Positions 1 to 14,478 of a DNA stretch of 64,000 nt are shown one piece after another (positions within the stretch are counted from its first letter, which is position 1; the number at the start of each line of letters is the position of its first letter). Location of the stretch: positions 140,001 to 204,000 of the forward strand of contig CP067345.1 in assembly GCA_020641055.1 (NCBI GenBank), in the 5' to 3' direction. The notes beneath the pieces were generated by a model. That model saw only the letters and a list, made by a program, of their open reading frames with translations, was not told where the DNA came from and ran no database searches. Source of the DNA: Clostridioides sp. ES-S-0010-02. GTDB lineage: Bacteria > Bacillota > Clostridia > Peptostreptococcales > Peptostreptococcaceae. Both the position numbers and the translations under genes were made by a program.

Positions 1-3018
<3,018 letters not shown>

Positions 3019-3091
3019 AGTTTATCAGGCTCAGATACTATTGTTATCTAAATATCTGGCTTTATGGTTTGTTTCTTGTTTTATAAATTAA

Positions 3092-3110
3092 CCTACTGTT
3101 TAATTTTCAA
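3092..3110 (-). other. 16S leader arm of pre-16S processing stem
   Basis: In the rRNA transcript this leader segment contains AAAATTAAACAGTAGG. The segment just downstream of the 16S 3' end (plus-strand 1485-1500) is its exact complement over 16 bases. Pairing of the two would enclose the whole 16S in the long stem that RNase III cuts in bacterial pre-rRNA. The pairing is seen in the sequence; the RNase III role is inferred from the family. Confidence 0.7.
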
Positions 3111-3153
3111 TGTTCGTATTTTTTCTTGTTCCTTTTTTTCAAGGACAAGTAAT

Positions 3154-3182
3154 ACTATACCATCATTCAAACAGTAGGTCAA
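3154..3182 (-). promoter_or_regulatory. sigma-A type promoter of the rRNA operon
   Basis: Minus-strand TTGACC (3177-3182), a 17-base spacer, and TATAGT (3154-3159). The start would be near 3147, giving a leader of about 130 bases before the 16S gene. It lies right after the sigB stop codon, so read-through from the sigB operon into rRNA is possible. Confidence 0.8.
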
Positions 3183-3200
3183 TACTTTTTTTATTATTTT

Positions 3201-3974
3201 TTAGAAATTTTTTTCATATTCTTTTTTTAGCTTTTCTACGACCTTTTTTTCTAAGCGAGAAACAGTCATTTGAGATATATCTAATTCTTTAGCTATACTA
3301 GACTGGGTTTTATCGAAGAAAAATCTATCTTTAAATATTTTTACTTCTAACTCATTTAAAGTTTCAATAAACTTATTAATAAAATCTTCGTATTCTATAC
3401 TTCCGAAATTACCTTCTTCTTTTCCTATTTTATCAATAAGAGTTATGTCTTTGTCTTCTGAATCATCATTACTTGATGAATCTAAAGACATAGGTTGATA
3501 ACCATAAGATGCTTCCATAGCCTCTAGTACATCTTCTTCACTAACTCCTATATAGTCAGCGATATCTTTTACCTTTGGATGTTTTTTATTTTCTTGCTCT
3601 AGTTTAATTTTCGCATCACTTATCTTTTTGCTTAATTCTTGTATTCTTCTTGGTACTCTAAGTGTCCATACTTTATCTCTAAAATATTTTTTAATTTCTC
3701 CTACTATAGTTGGTGTTGCAAAACTGGAGAATTCAAATCCCTTTTCAACATCATATCTATCAATAGCATAAATTAATGCTAATGAAGCAACTTGATATAT
3801 GTCTTCAAAATCAACACCCTTGTTTATATACTTTTTAGCTAACAACCTTGCTAAATATAGATGTCTTTCAATAAGAATATTCCTGATATCTACGTTTTTA
3901 TTTGTATTATATAAATTAAATAGCTCTTTTGTATCCATATTTAGGTAATGTGTAGCATTAGCTACATTTTTCAT
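3201..3974 (-). CDS. sigB: RNA polymerase sigma factor SigB (general stress sigma factor)
   Basis: 257 residues with sigma-70 architecture. Region 2 includes DFEDIYQVASLALIYAIDRYD-like sequence near residues 55-76 and the EFSSFATPTIVGEIKKYFRD core-binding stretch; region 3 follows, and a C-terminal region 4 helix-turn-helix (SSIAKELDISQMTVSRLEKK) ends the protein. The ATG overlaps the rsbW stop codon by one base and has AGGAG about 10 bases upstream, which supports this start over the Met at residue 13. Position after rsbV-rsbW shows partner switching: RsbW holds SigB inactive until dephosphorylated RsbV displaces it. In C. difficile SigB governs stress, oxygen and acid responses (established knowledge). 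Confidence 0.95.
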   Translation of the reverse strand: MKNVANATHYLNMDTKELFNLYNTNKNVDIRNILIERHLYLARLLAKKYINKGVDFEDIYQVASLALIYAIDRYDVEKGFEFSSFATPTIVGEIKKYFRDKVWTLRVPRRIQELSKKISDAKIKLEQENKKHPKVKDIADYIGVSEEDVLEAMEASYGYQPMSLDSSSNDDSEDKDITLIDKIGKEEGNFGSIEYEDFINKFIETLNELEVKIFKDRFFFDKTQSSIAKELDISQMTVSRLEKKVVEKLKKEYEKNF

Positions 3975-4381
3975 TAAATATCAACTCCTAAATACTTAGT
4001 CATTTTTATTTTTGTTCCTTGATTACATTCTGATTCAATATCTACATCATCCATTAAAGTTTTAATTATAAATAATCCAAGACCACTTTCTTTTGGATTC
4101 TCTAAATCTGGTGTACTTATTGAGCTAACATCATATCCTTTTCCATTATCTTGAATCTCTATATTAATTGCATCGTCTAAAATATTAAATACTATATTGA
4201 ATACATCATCATTACTATGTTTTATTGCATTGGTACATGCCTCTGATACTGCTACCTTTATATCTTCTATATCATCTATTGGAAACCCCATTTTATTTGC
4301 AATCCCAGACGCTGTTAATCTTATTATGCCTACATAATCTGGATTTGTAGTAATTTCCATCTTTATAGTTTCACAAGCCAA
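3974..4381 (-). CDS. rsbW: anti-sigma-B factor RsbW, serine kinase
   Basis: 135-residue GHKL-fold kinase. The N box (EACTNAIKHSND, about residues 47-58), G1 box (DNGKGYD) and GLGLFII G2 region are intact. The start is TTG, with GGAGGGA 7-8 bases upstream; no better ATG exists near the N-terminus. RsbW binds SigB or phosphorylates RsbV on its conserved serine. The gene lies between rsbV (three-base gap) and sigB (one-base overlap), so the three are translated together. Confidence 0.95.
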   Translation of the reverse strand: MACETIKMEITTNPDYVGIIRLTASGIANKMGFPIDDIEDIKVAVSEACTNAIKHSNDDVFNIVFNILDDAINIEIQDNGKGYDVSSISTPDLENPKESGLGLFIIKTLMDDVDIESECNQGTKIKMTKYLGVDI

Positions 4382-4384
4382 AAT

Positions 4385-4702
4385 TTATCCCTCCACTTTA
4401 AATATTTTATCTAGACCTGTTATAGTAAAAATTTTCCTAACATTACTCTTAGGATTTACTATGTATATCTCTTTTTCATTTATTTTTAGTTTTTTTAAAA
4501 CACCTATCATAGCTCCTAAACCTGTAGAATCTATATAATCTAAATCTTTAAGATTAATCTTTACATCCAACATATTTCTTTCTATTAAACCATGTAAATG
4601 TTCTTTTAATTTATCTGCTGTAGAGACATCAAGTTCTCCATCAATACAAACATTCCAAAACTTATTTTGAGAATCTAAATTTGAATCTATATTCATAGAC
4701 AT
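4385..4702 (-). CDS. rsbV: anti-anti-sigma factor RsbV (STAS domain)
   Basis: 105-residue single STAS domain with the phospho-acceptor motif DYIDSTGLGAMIG (Ser near residue 60). In the unphosphorylated form it binds RsbW and frees SigB. The start has AGGAGG seven bases upstream. No RsbT, RsbU or stressosome genes are adjacent, so the activating phosphatase must be encoded elsewhere. Two small membrane-protein genes lie immediately upstream in the same orientation. Confidence 0.95.
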   Translation of the reverse strand: MSMNIDSNLDSQNKFWNVCIDGELDVSTADKLKEHLHGLIERNMLDVKINLKDLDYIDSTGLGAMIGVLKKLKINEKEIYIVNPKSNVRKIFTITGLDKIFKVEG

Positions 4703-4713
4703 GTAAAAACCTC

Positions 4714-4974
4714 CTATTTTCTCTTAATAATTTTAAATATATTACCTATACTCAATATCTTATTAATTACATAAACTATATCATCTATTCCCTTTGATAT
4801 TGATGATGCATTTTCAACAATATCTTGTATATGTCTTTCATTGTAATCTACAATCTTATAAGCTTTTTCAACAACTTTATTTAAACTATTTAGAGTTTTA
4901 GCTAAATAAATTGCTACTATAAGAGCCGAACTACCTACTAACACTGCTCCTATTTGCCACCCCCATGCATTCAT
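4714..4974 (-). CDS. small membrane-anchored protein, DUF948-like
   Basis: 86 residues: one N-terminal membrane helix (about residues 7-25, IGAVLVGSSALIVAIYLAKT), then a helical stretch likely to form a coiled coil. This resembles the DUF948 family that often sits beside YtxH proteins and general stress genes. Its start overlaps the stop of the upstream YtxH gene by one base, and it ends 11 bases before rsbV, so it probably belongs to the sigB transcript. The function is unknown. Confidence 0.75.
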   Translation of the reverse strand: MNAWGWQIGAVLVGSSALIVAIYLAKTLNSLNKVVEKAYKIVDYNERHIQDIVENASSISKGIDDIVYVINKILSIGNIFKIIKRK

Positions 4975-5270
4975 TAGTTAACATCTCCCTCGTCGTCAAA
5001 ACTTTTACTTATTACTATATCTTCTTCTGAAATTTTTATATCTTCTTCATTATTATCATCATCTACTAAAGTTATTATTCTCTCTTTAACATCATTAAAT
5101 GTTTCATGTAGAACTTCTTTTGGGTTTTCTTTCACTTTATCAAACTTATCTTTTGTCTCTTTTCTTAACTCAGAACCTTTTTTTGGTGCAAGAAACATAC
5201 CAAATATAAAACCTAAAATGGCTCCTATTAATAAAAATCCACCTTTTTTACAACCTCTTTTATTACACAT
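4974..5270 (-). CDS. YtxH-domain small membrane protein
   Basis: About 98 residues. A basic Cys-containing N-terminus is followed by a hydrophobic segment (GGFLLIGAILGFIFGMFLAP, about residues 10-29), the LAPKKGSELRKE motif typical of YtxH proteins, and an acidic C-terminal tail (DDDNNEEDIKISEEDI). The chosen ATG at 5270 has AAAGGAG nine bases upstream; the in-frame ATG 42 bases earlier has none. YtxH proteins are often general stress proteins in Bacillus, which fits a place just ahead of rsbV-rsbW-sigB. A SigB-dependent promoter was not evident here. Confidence 0.8.
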   Translation of the reverse strand: MCNKRGCKKGGFLLIGAILGFIFGMFLAPKKGSELRKETKDKFDKVKENPKEVLHETFNDVKERIITLVDDDNNEEDIKISEEDIVISKSFDDEGDVN

Positions 5271-5315
5271 AACAACTACTCCTTTCAATTTTAAATTTTT
5301 ATCTAAGTACATTAT

Positions 5316-5346
5316 ACAAAAAGAATAGGATATTTATCCTATTCTT
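5316..5346 (-). terminator. intrinsic terminator of gyrA
   Basis: On the minus strand, AAGAATAGGAT pairs with ATCCTATTCTT and a run of five T follows. The stem overlaps the gyrA stop codon. It separates the gyrase operon from the sigB cluster. Confidence 0.75.
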
Positions 5347-7765
5347 CTTCAATATTTATTTTAGCAATCGAAACTACATTCACTTCTTCATTAGTCTTCA
5401 TTAATTTAACACCACTTGTAACCCTTCCAAATAGTGAAATTTCATTAACTCTTATTCTAATAAGAACTCCATCAGAATTTATAATCATTATCTCATCATC
5501 TTCATTGACCATCTCTGCACCAACAATTGTACCAGTTTTTTCAGATATGTTATAAGTTTTAATTCCTTTTCCAGCTCTTATTTGGCTTCTATATTCTTCT
5601 ATATTTGTTCTTTTACCAAAACCATTTCTACTGACAACTAATACATCTGTACCTTTACTACAAAGATTCATAGATACAACAAAGTCTTTTTTACTTAAAG
5701 TTATACCTTTTACACCCATTGCTGTTCTACCCATATATCTTATATCATTTTCATCAAACCTTATAGACATACCTTCATTAGTTACTAAAAGTACTTCCTG
5801 TTTTCCATCTGTTAGCTCTACTCCAATAAGTTCATCATCATCTCTTAAACCTATAGCAATAAGACCAGATTTGTTTATATTTTTAAACTCTTCTCGTTTA
5901 GTCTTTTTAACGATACCTTTTTTAGTTGTAAGTAATAAATATTCATTTTCATCATTACCATCTATAGGTATTAAAGTTGCAATCTTTTCGTCTGCTGACA
6001 ATTGAAGTAAGTTTACTATAGCAGTACCTTTTGCTTGTCTCTTACCTTCAGGTATTTCATATGCATTTAATTTAAATACTCTACCCTTATTTGTAAAGAA
6101 CAGTAATCTACTATGAGTAGTTGTAGTTATCAAGTGTCTTACAAAGTCCTCTTCTCTGGTTGTAAGTGCTGAGATACCTCTTCCACCTCTTTTTTGGCTC
6201 TTATAAGTATCAGATGGAAGTCTTTTTATATATCCAAAGTGAGTAAGAGTTATGGCTATTTCCTCATCACTTATAAGATCTCTCATATCTATCTCGCCTT
6301 CAGCATGTCTTATTTCTGTTCTTCTTTCATCAGAATAATTTTCTTTTATTATTGTCATTTCATCTTTTATTACATTTAAAAGTAATCTTTCATCAGCCAA
6401 AATTTCTTTTAATCTATTTATTTTCTTTATTAAGTCTTCATACTCAGCTTCTATCTTATCTCTTTCTAGACCTGTAAGTCTTTGAAGTCTCATATCTAGT
6501 ATAGCTTGAGCTTGAATCTCAGTTAGATTGAATTTTTCTACTAAACCTATCTTAGCTTCTTGGCCTGTTTTTGAAGCTCTTATCAAGCTTATAACAGCAT
6601 CTATATTATCTAAAGCAATTTTTAATCCTTCTAAAATATGTGCTCTTGCTTCAGCTTTGTTTAATTCAAATTTAGTTCTTCTTGTAACAACATCTTCTTG
6701 ATGTTTAATATAATGATATAGTATTTGCTTAAGATTTAAAACTCTTGGTTGACCATCTACAAGAGCAAGCATTATTATACTAAATGTATCTTCCATTTGA
6801 GAATGTTTATACAGATTATTTAATACTATATTAGCATTAGCATCTCTCTTTAATTCTATAACAATTCTCATACCATTTCTATTACTTTCGTCTCTTAAAT
6901 CTGATATACCTTCTATTCTTTTTTCTTTAACTAACTCAGCTATTCTCTCAACTAATTTAGCTTTATTTACTTGATAAGGTATTTCTGTAACTATTATCTG
7001 TTGTTTTCCTTTTGGAAGTTCTTCTATAAAAGCTCTAGATCTAACCTTAACTTTACCTCTTCCAGTTCTATATGCCTCTGCTATATTCTCTTTTCCCATT
7101 ATAATTGCAGCTGTAGGAAAATCTGGACCTTGTATAAATTTTATTAAGTCCTCAACACTACAATCTGGATTGTCAATCAAATGTACAGTTGCATCAATTA
7201 CTTCAGCTAAGTTATGTGGAGGTATTGAAGTTGCCATCCCAACAGCTATACCATTAGACCCATTCACTAATAGATTGGGATACCTTGCTGGTAGTACTGA
7301 AGGTTCTTTTAATGATTCATCAAAGTTTGGTTTAAAATCTACAGTTTCTTTTTCTATATCTCTTAATAATTCTAATGATAATTTACTCATCTTAGCTTCT
7401 GTATAACGCATTGCCGCTGGTGAGTCTCCATCAACAGAACCAAAGTTACCATGACCATCTACTAAAAGTGCTCTAGTTGAAAAGTCTTGAGCCATTCTAA
7501 CCATTGCAAAATAAACAGCAGTATCTCCATGTGGATGGTACTTACCTAAAACGTCCCCAACAATACGGGCTGACTTTCTATATGGTTTATCTGGTGTTAA
7601 GTTTAATTCACTCATTGAGTATAGTATTCTTCTGTGAACTGGCTTTAGACCATCTCTAACATCAGGAAGAGCACGTCCAGCTATAACACTCATCGAATAA
7701 TCGATATAAGATTTTTTCATTTCTTCCGCTATTTCAATAGGGAGTATTTTGTTATTTTCTTCCAT
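5339..7765 (-). CDS. gyrA: DNA gyrase subunit A
   Basis: 808 residues, the normal length. The winged-helix/tower core has the catalytic Tyr121 ([10 protein letters not shown]). The C-terminal beta-pinwheel carries the GyrA box QKRGGRG, which marks gyrase rather than topoisomerase IV. The quinolone-determining region reads [13 protein letters not shown] with Thr82 (codon at 7520-7522), the residue changed to Ile in many fluoroquinolone-resistant C. difficile, so this copy is wild type there. It lies 19 bases after gyrB with a strong ribosome site (GAGAGGGG) and ends in its own terminator. Confidence 0.98.
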   Translation of the reverse strand: MEENNKILPIEIAEEMKKSYIDYSMSVIAGRALPDVRDGLKPVHRRILYSMSELNLTPDKPYRKSARIVGDVLGKYHPHGDTAVYFAMVRMAQDFSTRALLVDGHGNFGSVDGDSPAAMRYTEAKMSKLSLELLRDIEKETVDFKPNFDESLKEPSVLPARYPNLLVNGSNGIAVGMATSIPPHNLAEVIDATVHLIDNPDCSVEDLIKFIQGPDFPTAAIIMGKENIAEAYRTGRGKVKVRSRAFIEELPKGKQQIIVTEIPYQVNKAKLVERIAELVKEKRIEGISDLRDESNRNGMRIVIELKRDANANIVLNNLYKHSQMEDTFSIIMLALVDGQPRVLNLKQILYHYIKHQEDVVTRRTKFELNKAEARAHILEGLKIALDNIDAVISLIRASKTGQEAKIGLVEKFNLTEIQAQAILDMRLQRLTGLERDKIEAEYEDLIKKINRLKEILADERLLLNVIKDEMTIIKENYSDERRTEIRHAEGEIDMRDLISDEEIAITLTHFGYIKRLPSDTYKSQKRGGRGISALTTREEDFVRHLITTTTHSRLLFFTNKGRVFKLNAYEIPEGKRQAKGTAIVNLLQLSADEKIATLIPIDGNDENEYLLLTTKKGIVKKTKREEFKNINKSGLIAIGLRDDDELIGVELTDGKQEVLLVTNEGMSIRFDENDIRYMGRTAMGVKGITLSKKDFVVSMNLCSKGTDVLVVSRNGFGKRTNIEEYRSQIRAGKGIKTYNISEKTGTIVGAEMVNEDDEIMIINSDGVLIRIRVNEISLFGRVTSGVKLMKTNEEVNVVSIAKINIEEE

Positions 7766-7784
7766 GTATACTAATCCCCTCTCT

Positions 7785-9686
<1,902 letters not shown>

Positions 9687-10802
9687 TTAATTTCCTCCAT
9701 TCTCTATGCTAATAACATTGCCGTTTTCAATATTAAATATTGTAACATCCTTTTCATCAAATATTTTTTTATGTGAAATTTCAGCACTTGTTATAAACAT
9801 TTGAACATTGCTTAAATTATTTACTAAAAGTTTTTGTCTTGCTTCATCTAACTCACTAAAAACATCATCTAAAATTAATACTGGATATTCTTCAACCTCA
9901 TTTTTTATTAATTCTATCTCTGATAGCTTTAATGATATTGAAGCAGTTCTTTGTTGACCTTGTGAACCAAAAAGTCTTGCATCTAAATCATTTATGAATA
10001 TATTTAAGTCATCTTTGTGTATACCATATCTAGTAGTTCTAGATTCTATATCATTAGGTCTATTTGATGACAACTTGGCTAAAAATTTATTATATACTGT
10101 TTCTATAGTATCTTCGTCAGTTATATTTATTTGAGTTTTATATTTGATTGATAATTTTTCAACTCCATTAGTCAAATTCATATGCATATGTTCAGATATA
10201 TTAGCTATCTTTTTTATAAAGTCTCTGCGTAAAATATAAATATAACTTCCGTATTTTGCTAGTGTATCATCATATACATCTAATAAAGCTTCATCAACAT
10301 GCATGCTTTTTAGAACTCTACTTCTTTGAGAAAGTATTTTATTGTAATTAGTAAGATAATTATAATATTTAGGAATAATTTGGCTAATCTCTTTATCTAT
10401 GAAAGTCCTTCTCTCTTTAGGACCTTCTTTAACCAGTCTTAAATCTTCAGGTGAAAATATGACAACATTTAAGTTGCCAAGTAATTCCTGCATTTTTTGC
10501 AAAGGAACTTTATTTATTCGTATCCCCTTTTTATCTTTTCCAATAATTAGCTCTATTAGACTATATTTATTATATTTTGAAAAACTTCCTCCAACATATA
10601 AATTTTCACTATTAAATCTAACCATTTCTCTATCTTTGTTGGTTCTAAATGACTTGCCAAAAGAAAGCATATAAATAGATTCTACTATATTTGTCTTTCC
10701 TTGACCATTTTTTCCAACAAGAAGATTCACTTTACCATTAAATTCCAGATGCAACTTTTCATAATTTCTAAAATTAACAAGCTGCAAACTTTTAAGTTTC
10801 AC
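9687..10802 (-). CDS. recF: DNA replication and repair protein RecF
   Basis: 371-residue SMC/ABC-like ATPase with Walker A GKNGQGKT (about residues 30-37), signature GSQGQQRTASISLKL and Walker B PVLILDDVFSELD. It starts with GTG preceded by AAAGGAG. RecF with RecO and RecR loads RecA on gapped DNA. Its place between the S4-domain gene and gyrB is the standard origin order of Firmicutes. Confidence 0.96.
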   Translation of the reverse strand: MKLKSLQLVNFRNYEKLHLEFNGKVNLLVGKNGQGKTNIVESIYMLSFGKSFRTNKDREMVRFNSENLYVGGSFSKYNKYSLIELIIGKDKKGIRINKVPLQKMQELLGNLNVVIFSPEDLRLVKEGPKERRTFIDKEISQIIPKYYNYLTNYNKILSQRSRVLKSMHVDEALLDVYDDTLAKYGSYIYILRRDFIKKIANISEHMHMNLTNGVEKLSIKYKTQINITDEDTIETVYNKFLAKLSSNRPNDIESRTTRYGIHKDDLNIFINDLDARLFGSQGQQRTASISLKLSEIELIKNEVEEYPVLILDDVFSELDEARQKLLVNNLSNVQMFITSAEISHKKIFDEKDVTIFNIENGNVISIENGGN

Positions 10803-10818
10803 AAAAAGTTCTCCTTTT

Positions 10819-11025
10819 TTACAATACTTTTATTTTAGTTCCTTCTATCTCAACTATATCTCCTGATTTTATCTTTTTCCCTCTTCTTAATTCTATTTCA
10901 TCATTTACAGTCACTAAACCTTCTTGAATTAAAAATTTTGCATGACCTCCGGTTGATGCAATCTCTGCTAGTTTTAGGAATTGATCTAACTTTATATAGT
11001 CTGATTCTATAGTTATTTCAGTCAT
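10819..11025 (-). CDS. yaaA: S4-domain RNA-binding protein (YaaA/RlbA type)
   Basis: 68 residues forming one S4 domain (KLDQFLKLAEIASTGGHAKFLI, then VTVNDEIELRRGKKIKSGDIVEI). This small protein between dnaN and recF is a conserved member of the Firmicutes origin cluster and is thought to be linked to ribosome assembly. It has AAGGAGG in front of the ATG, and an extended -10 promoter lies about 60 bases upstream of the start codon. Confidence 0.9.
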   Translation of the reverse strand: MTEITIESDYIKLDQFLKLAEIASTGGHAKFLIQEGLVTVNDEIELRRGKKIKSGDIVEIEGTKIKVL

Positions 11026-11081
11026 AAGAGTTCCTCCTTGCCATTATTTTAGGTAAATAGGTATTAATACACTAAAAGTAT

Positions 11082-11090
11082 ATTATACCA
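11082..11090 (-). promoter_or_regulatory. extended -10 promoter ahead of the S4-recF-gyrBA operon
   Basis: The minus strand reads TGGTATAAT, an extended -10 element (TG-N-TATAAT) without a clear -35 box. It could start a transcript near 11076 covering the S4 gene, recF, gyrB and gyrA separately from dnaA-dnaN. Confidence 0.5.
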
Positions 11091-11103
11091 TAAAAATACT
11101 TGC

Positions 11104-11153
11104 AAAAGGAGTTGCCTAAGATTAGAAAAATTTTTCTACAAAAGACAACTCCT
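11104..11153 (-). terminator. hairpin after dnaN, possible terminator
   Basis: AAGGAGTTG and CAACTCCTT pair across a segment with its own small inverted repeat (AGAAAAATTTTTCT). On the minus strand the stem is followed only by TTTTGC, so it may act as a leaky terminator between dnaN and the S4 gene. Confidence 0.5.
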
Positions 11154-11162
11154 TAATATCTA

Positions 11163-12269
11163 CTATATATTAGATGATATTCTTACTGGAAGTAATAAGT
11201 AAATATAATTAATATCATCTGTTGGTTTAATTATACAAGGATTTACATTTGTAGTAAATTCTATAAATATTTCCTCATTATCTATATTTTTCAATCCTTC
11301 AATAAAGTATCGAGAGTTAAAAGCTATATCTAAATAATCTCCATCTAAATCTATTTCAACTTCTTCATAGACATTTCCTTTTTCTGTATTAGAAGTAATT
11401 GCCATTACTTTATCCCTTATAGATAATTTTATAAGGTTATTTTTTTCTGATTGAGACAATAAAGATGCTCTTTCTATACTATTTAAAAGTTCTTTAGTAT
11501 TTAACTTTACTCTACTATTATGCTCTCTTGGCAATAATTTTTTATAATCAATAAAATCTCCTTCAAGTAATCTTGTAATAATTTTTGTATCATTAATTAT
11601 AAAAATAGCATTTTTTTCGTTAAATCCAACTTTAACATTATCTTCTCCAGAAAGCAAGCTATTTACATCTATAAGTGTCTTTCCTGGAATTATTACTTTT
11701 ATATTTTCAGTTAAACTATCAACTGAACAGCTTTTTACAGCTAATCTATAGCCATCAATTGCTACTAGATTTAAATTTTTATCTACAATTTCTAGAAGTT
11801 CTCCCATTAAAACAGGTTTTGTTTGGTCTTGTGAAATAGCAAATACAGTTTGTTTAATCATATTTTTTAGGAGTTCTTGAGGTATGCTGTATAAATCTTC
11901 TTCATTTAATTCTGGTAGTTTAGGAAATTCTTTAGCTGCATATCCTTTAATTTTAAATCTTGAATTTACACAATTTATGTAAATATTATTTTCTGAATCT
12001 GTTTCTATCTCAACAAAAGAATCTGGTAATTTTCTAATTATATCTCCAAATAATCTTGCATCTACAACAACATCACCTTTTTCTATAATCTCTGCTTGTA
12101 CATAAGTTTCTATTCCTATCTCCGCATCATATCCAGTAAGTTTTAACTGGCCTTCTTCTGTAGATATAAGTATACCCTTTAATAGTTCTATAGTTGTTTT
12201 TCCATTAATAGCTTTTTGAGCAATCCCGATTCTATTTGCTAGGATTTTTTGATTACAAATTATTTTCAA
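11163..12269 (-). CDS. dnaN: DNA polymerase III sliding clamp (beta subunit)
   Basis: 368 residues when started at the TTG at 12267-12269, the usual clamp length. A GAGGAGG ribosome site sits just upstream of that TTG, whereas the longer frame reaching 12371 adds a Tyr-rich leader that no clamp has. The three clamp domains are recognisable, and the C-terminus ends with the conserved LLLPVR motif. It forms the ring that tethers polymerase to DNA. The ribosome site region overlaps a perfect DnaA box (12270-12278), so DnaA binding here could also touch dnaN expression. Confidence 0.95.
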   Translation of the reverse strand: MKIICNQKILANRIGIAQKAINGKTTIELLKGILISTEEGQLKLTGYDAEIGIETYVQAEIIEKGDVVVDARLFGDIIRKLPDSFVEIETDSENNIYINCVNSRFKIKGYAAKEFPKLPELNEEDLYSIPQELLKNMIKQTVFAISQDQTKPVLMGELLEIVDKNLNLVAIDGYRLAVKSCSVDSLTENIKVIIPGKTLIDVNSLLSGEDNVKVGFNEKNAIFIINDTKIITRLLEGDFIDYKKLLPREHNSRVKLNTKELLNSIERASLLSQSEKNNLIKLSIRDKVMAITSNTEKGNVYEEVEIDLDGDYLDIAFNSRYFIEGLKNIDNEEIFIEFTTNVNPCIIKPTDDINYIYLLLPVRISSNI

Positions 12270-12500
12270 TGTGGATAACCTCCTCTGGCTTTTTATATAA
12301 AAAAATAAGTTAAAATCATAGTAGTAATAGTAGTAGGTGTTGTTGATAATGTTAATAAGTACATGTAACATTATAAATGCAAAGATATCAACATGTGTAT
12401 AAGATGTTGATATCTTTGTTATTTTATACTTAATTATTTGTTAATAAATTTTAATATAAAAAAGTTATTCAATAGATATAAACAGACAATTGTGTATAAA
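12270..12500. other. oriC part 2: dnaA-dnaN intergenic region with DnaA boxes
   Basis: DnaA boxes: TGTGGATAA, perfect (12270-12278); TGTTGATAA (12341-12349); TGTGTATAA (12394-12402 and 12491-12499). Between 12418 and 12480 the DNA is almost all A and T and is a candidate unwinding element. A 14-bp perfect inverted repeat (12381-12394/12404-12417) carries most of a DnaA box in its loop. In C. difficile the unwinding region has been placed between dnaA and dnaN (established knowledge, from memory). I find no gene here. Confidence 0.8.
12381..12417. repeat. 14-bp perfect inverted repeat inside oriC
   Basis: AAAGATATCAACAT and ATGTTGATATCTTT with a nine-base loop. It follows dnaA, so it might end the dnaA transcript, but the T-tract on the minus strand is poor (CTTTGC). 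The arms contain TGTTGATAT, which resembles a DnaA box. A structural or DnaA-related role is equally possible. Confidence 0.7.
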
Positions 12501-13820
12501 TTATCCCTTTAAATCTGATATAATTTTGTCTATTTTAGTCTTAATTTCTTCGCTTTCTTCTATGTCTCTAGATACTTTATCATGAGCATGAATTACTGTT
12601 GTATGATCTCTTCCTCCAAATTCTTCACCTATTTTAGGGAGAGACAAATCAGTAAGTTCGCGCGTTAAATACATAGCTATTTGTCTTGGAAAAGCTATTG
12701 AACGAGTTCTTTTTTTAGAATTAAAATCTTCCATTTTTAAATTGAATACAGAAGAAACTTTTTCTTTTATTCTAAGCACATTGATTTCTTCATTTTTAGA
12801 AGTTGTTATAATATCTTTTAAAGCTTCTGTAGCAAGATCAAAAGATATCACTCTATTACTAAGAGAAGAGTAAGCAACTACTCTAGTTAAGGCACCTTCT
12901 AGTTCTCTTATATTTGACTTAATATTTTTTGCTATATATGACATAACTTCGTTTGGCACTTCTATACGTTCTAGTTGAGCCTTTTTTCTAAGGATAGCAA
13001 TCCTTGTTTCAAAGTCTGGTGCCTGAATATCAGTTATAAGTCCCATTTCAAATCTCGATCTTAATCTATCTTCTAGTGTAGGTATATCTTTTGGTGGTCT
13101 ATCACTAGAGATAATTATTTGTTTATTTGCCTCATGAAGAGTATTAAATGTATGGAAAAACTCTTCTTGAGTTCTTTCCTTCCCAGCTATAAATTGAATA
13201 TCATCAATTAATAAGACATCTACATTTCTATATTTATTTCTAAATTCTTCATTTTTATCATCTTTTATAGAGTTTATAAGTTCATTAGTAAATTTTTCTG
13301 AAGAAACATAAACAACTTTTGAATCTTTTTTTTGGCTGACAATATGATGTCCAATAGCGTGCATTAAATGAGTTTTACCTAAGCCAACCCCTCCATACAA
13401 AAAAAGTGGATTGTAAGCTTTAGCAGGAGATTCAGCAACTGCAACACATGCAGCATGAGCAAATCTATTGCTATTACCAATAACGAACGTATCAAATGTG
13501 TATTTTGGATTCAGGTTAGGGTAAAGTACTCTATAATTTAAATCTGCACTATCAGAATTTAGGTCAGCAACTTCTTTTTCGCTCAATACAAATTTAATAT
13601 TATACTTTTTTAATGACAGTTGATTTATAGCATCTTCAATTAAATGCAAATATCTATTTTCTAGAATATCTTTATTAAAATCACTAGGAGCTAGTAGTAT
13701 CAAGTCATTAAGATGTATTTTTAATGGTACGATGTTTTTAAAAAAGGTATTAAAACTTACTGAAGTTAAGTCACCTTTTATTAATTGTAGGGTTTTGTCC
13801 CATAAAGAAACTATATCCAT
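12501..13820 (-). CDS. dnaA: chromosomal replication initiator protein DnaA
   Basis: 439 residues. Domain I (about 1-80) and a short linker precede the AAA+ domain III with Walker A GGVGLGKT and Walker [10 protein letters not shown]. Domain IV carries the DnaA signature ([15 protein letters not shown]) that reads DnaA boxes. GGAGG precedes the ATG. DnaA-box clusters flank the gene on both sides, so it probably controls itself. Confidence 0.99.
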   Translation of the reverse strand: MDIVSLWDKTLQLIKGDLTSVSFNTFFKNIVPLKIHLNDLILLAPSDFNKDILENRYLHLIEDAINQLSLKKYNIKFVLSEKEVADLNSDSADLNYRVLYPNLNPKYTFDTFVIGNSNRFAHAACVAVAESPAKAYNPLFLYGGVGLGKTHLMHAIGHHIVSQKKDSKVVYVSSEKFTNELINSIKDDKNEEFRNKYRNVDVLLIDDIQFIAGKERTQEEFFHTFNTLHEANKQIIISSDRPPKDIPTLEDRLRSRFEMGLITDIQAPDFETRIAILRKKAQLERIEVPNEVMSYIAKNIKSNIRELEGALTRVVAYSSLSNRVISFDLATEALKDIITTSKNEEINVLRIKEKVSSVFNLKMEDFNSKKRTRSIAFPRQIAMYLTRELTDLSLPKIGEEFGGRDHTTVIHAHDKVSRDIEESEEIKTKIDKIISDLKG

Positions 13821-14478
13821 AATATAAACCTCCGAACAGAATAATTAATATTTTCCACAAAGTTATTAACAGAAAAGCAAAAATATATATAAATTTTACA
13901 GAATAACTAAATTTATGGATAATGGTGTTGATAAATTAATAATAGTATAAATTATTAAAAAAATATGAAAAGATATAAACAATATGTAGATAAAGTTATA
14001 AATAACATAAACATACAATAAATGGTGATTATAACTAGAGTATTGTCAGTAATCTTAAAAGTTATACACAAAAGTATCCACAAGCTGTGAATAATTTTTA
14101 ATAAGTTGATAACATTTATACACATTATCAACAAGTATATTTATAATATCAAAATATATGTCAAACTTCAATGATTTGTAACTAATTTATCCACAATATT
14201 AACTAATTGTTGATAAAAATATAAACATGTTAAATTTGCTTTATTTGTGTATATAATTGAAAAAAATAATTTAGAATAAAATTAAATAGATTTTTACTAG
14301 TATTTTCAATAAAAAAAATACATAATATATATATGGTAGATTTTGTGATGCAAGCATACCAAAAACTCGTTGACAACGATAGTAAAAGTATTTATAATTA
14401 TATGTGTTATGTTTACTTTGAGGGTAAAGTTATTATTTTTATAAACGGAAAATGAAATCTGAAAGGCGGTGCAAAATA
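13821..14478. other. oriC part 1: DnaA-box cluster between dnaA and rpmH
   Basis: No gene in this 658-base region. DnaA-box-like 9-mers: 13851 TTTTCCACA, 13914 TATGGATAA, 13926 TGTTGATAA, 14062 TTATACACA, 14074 GTATCCACA, 14086 TGTGAATAA, 14116 TTATACACA, 14125 TTATCAACA, 14187 TTATCCACA (perfect), 14208 TGTTGATAA. The surrounding DNA is extremely AT-rich. Gene orientation flips here, minus to the left and plus to the right, as expected at an origin. It must also hold the dnaA promoter (minus) and the rpmH promoter (plus), which I could not fix to single boxes. Confidence 0.9.

Noticed and set aside
12270-12371. N-terminal extension of dnaN with a Tyr-rich stretch
   Set aside because: The region is oriC DNA with DnaA boxes; the TTG at 12269 with GAGGAGG gives the normal clamp length.
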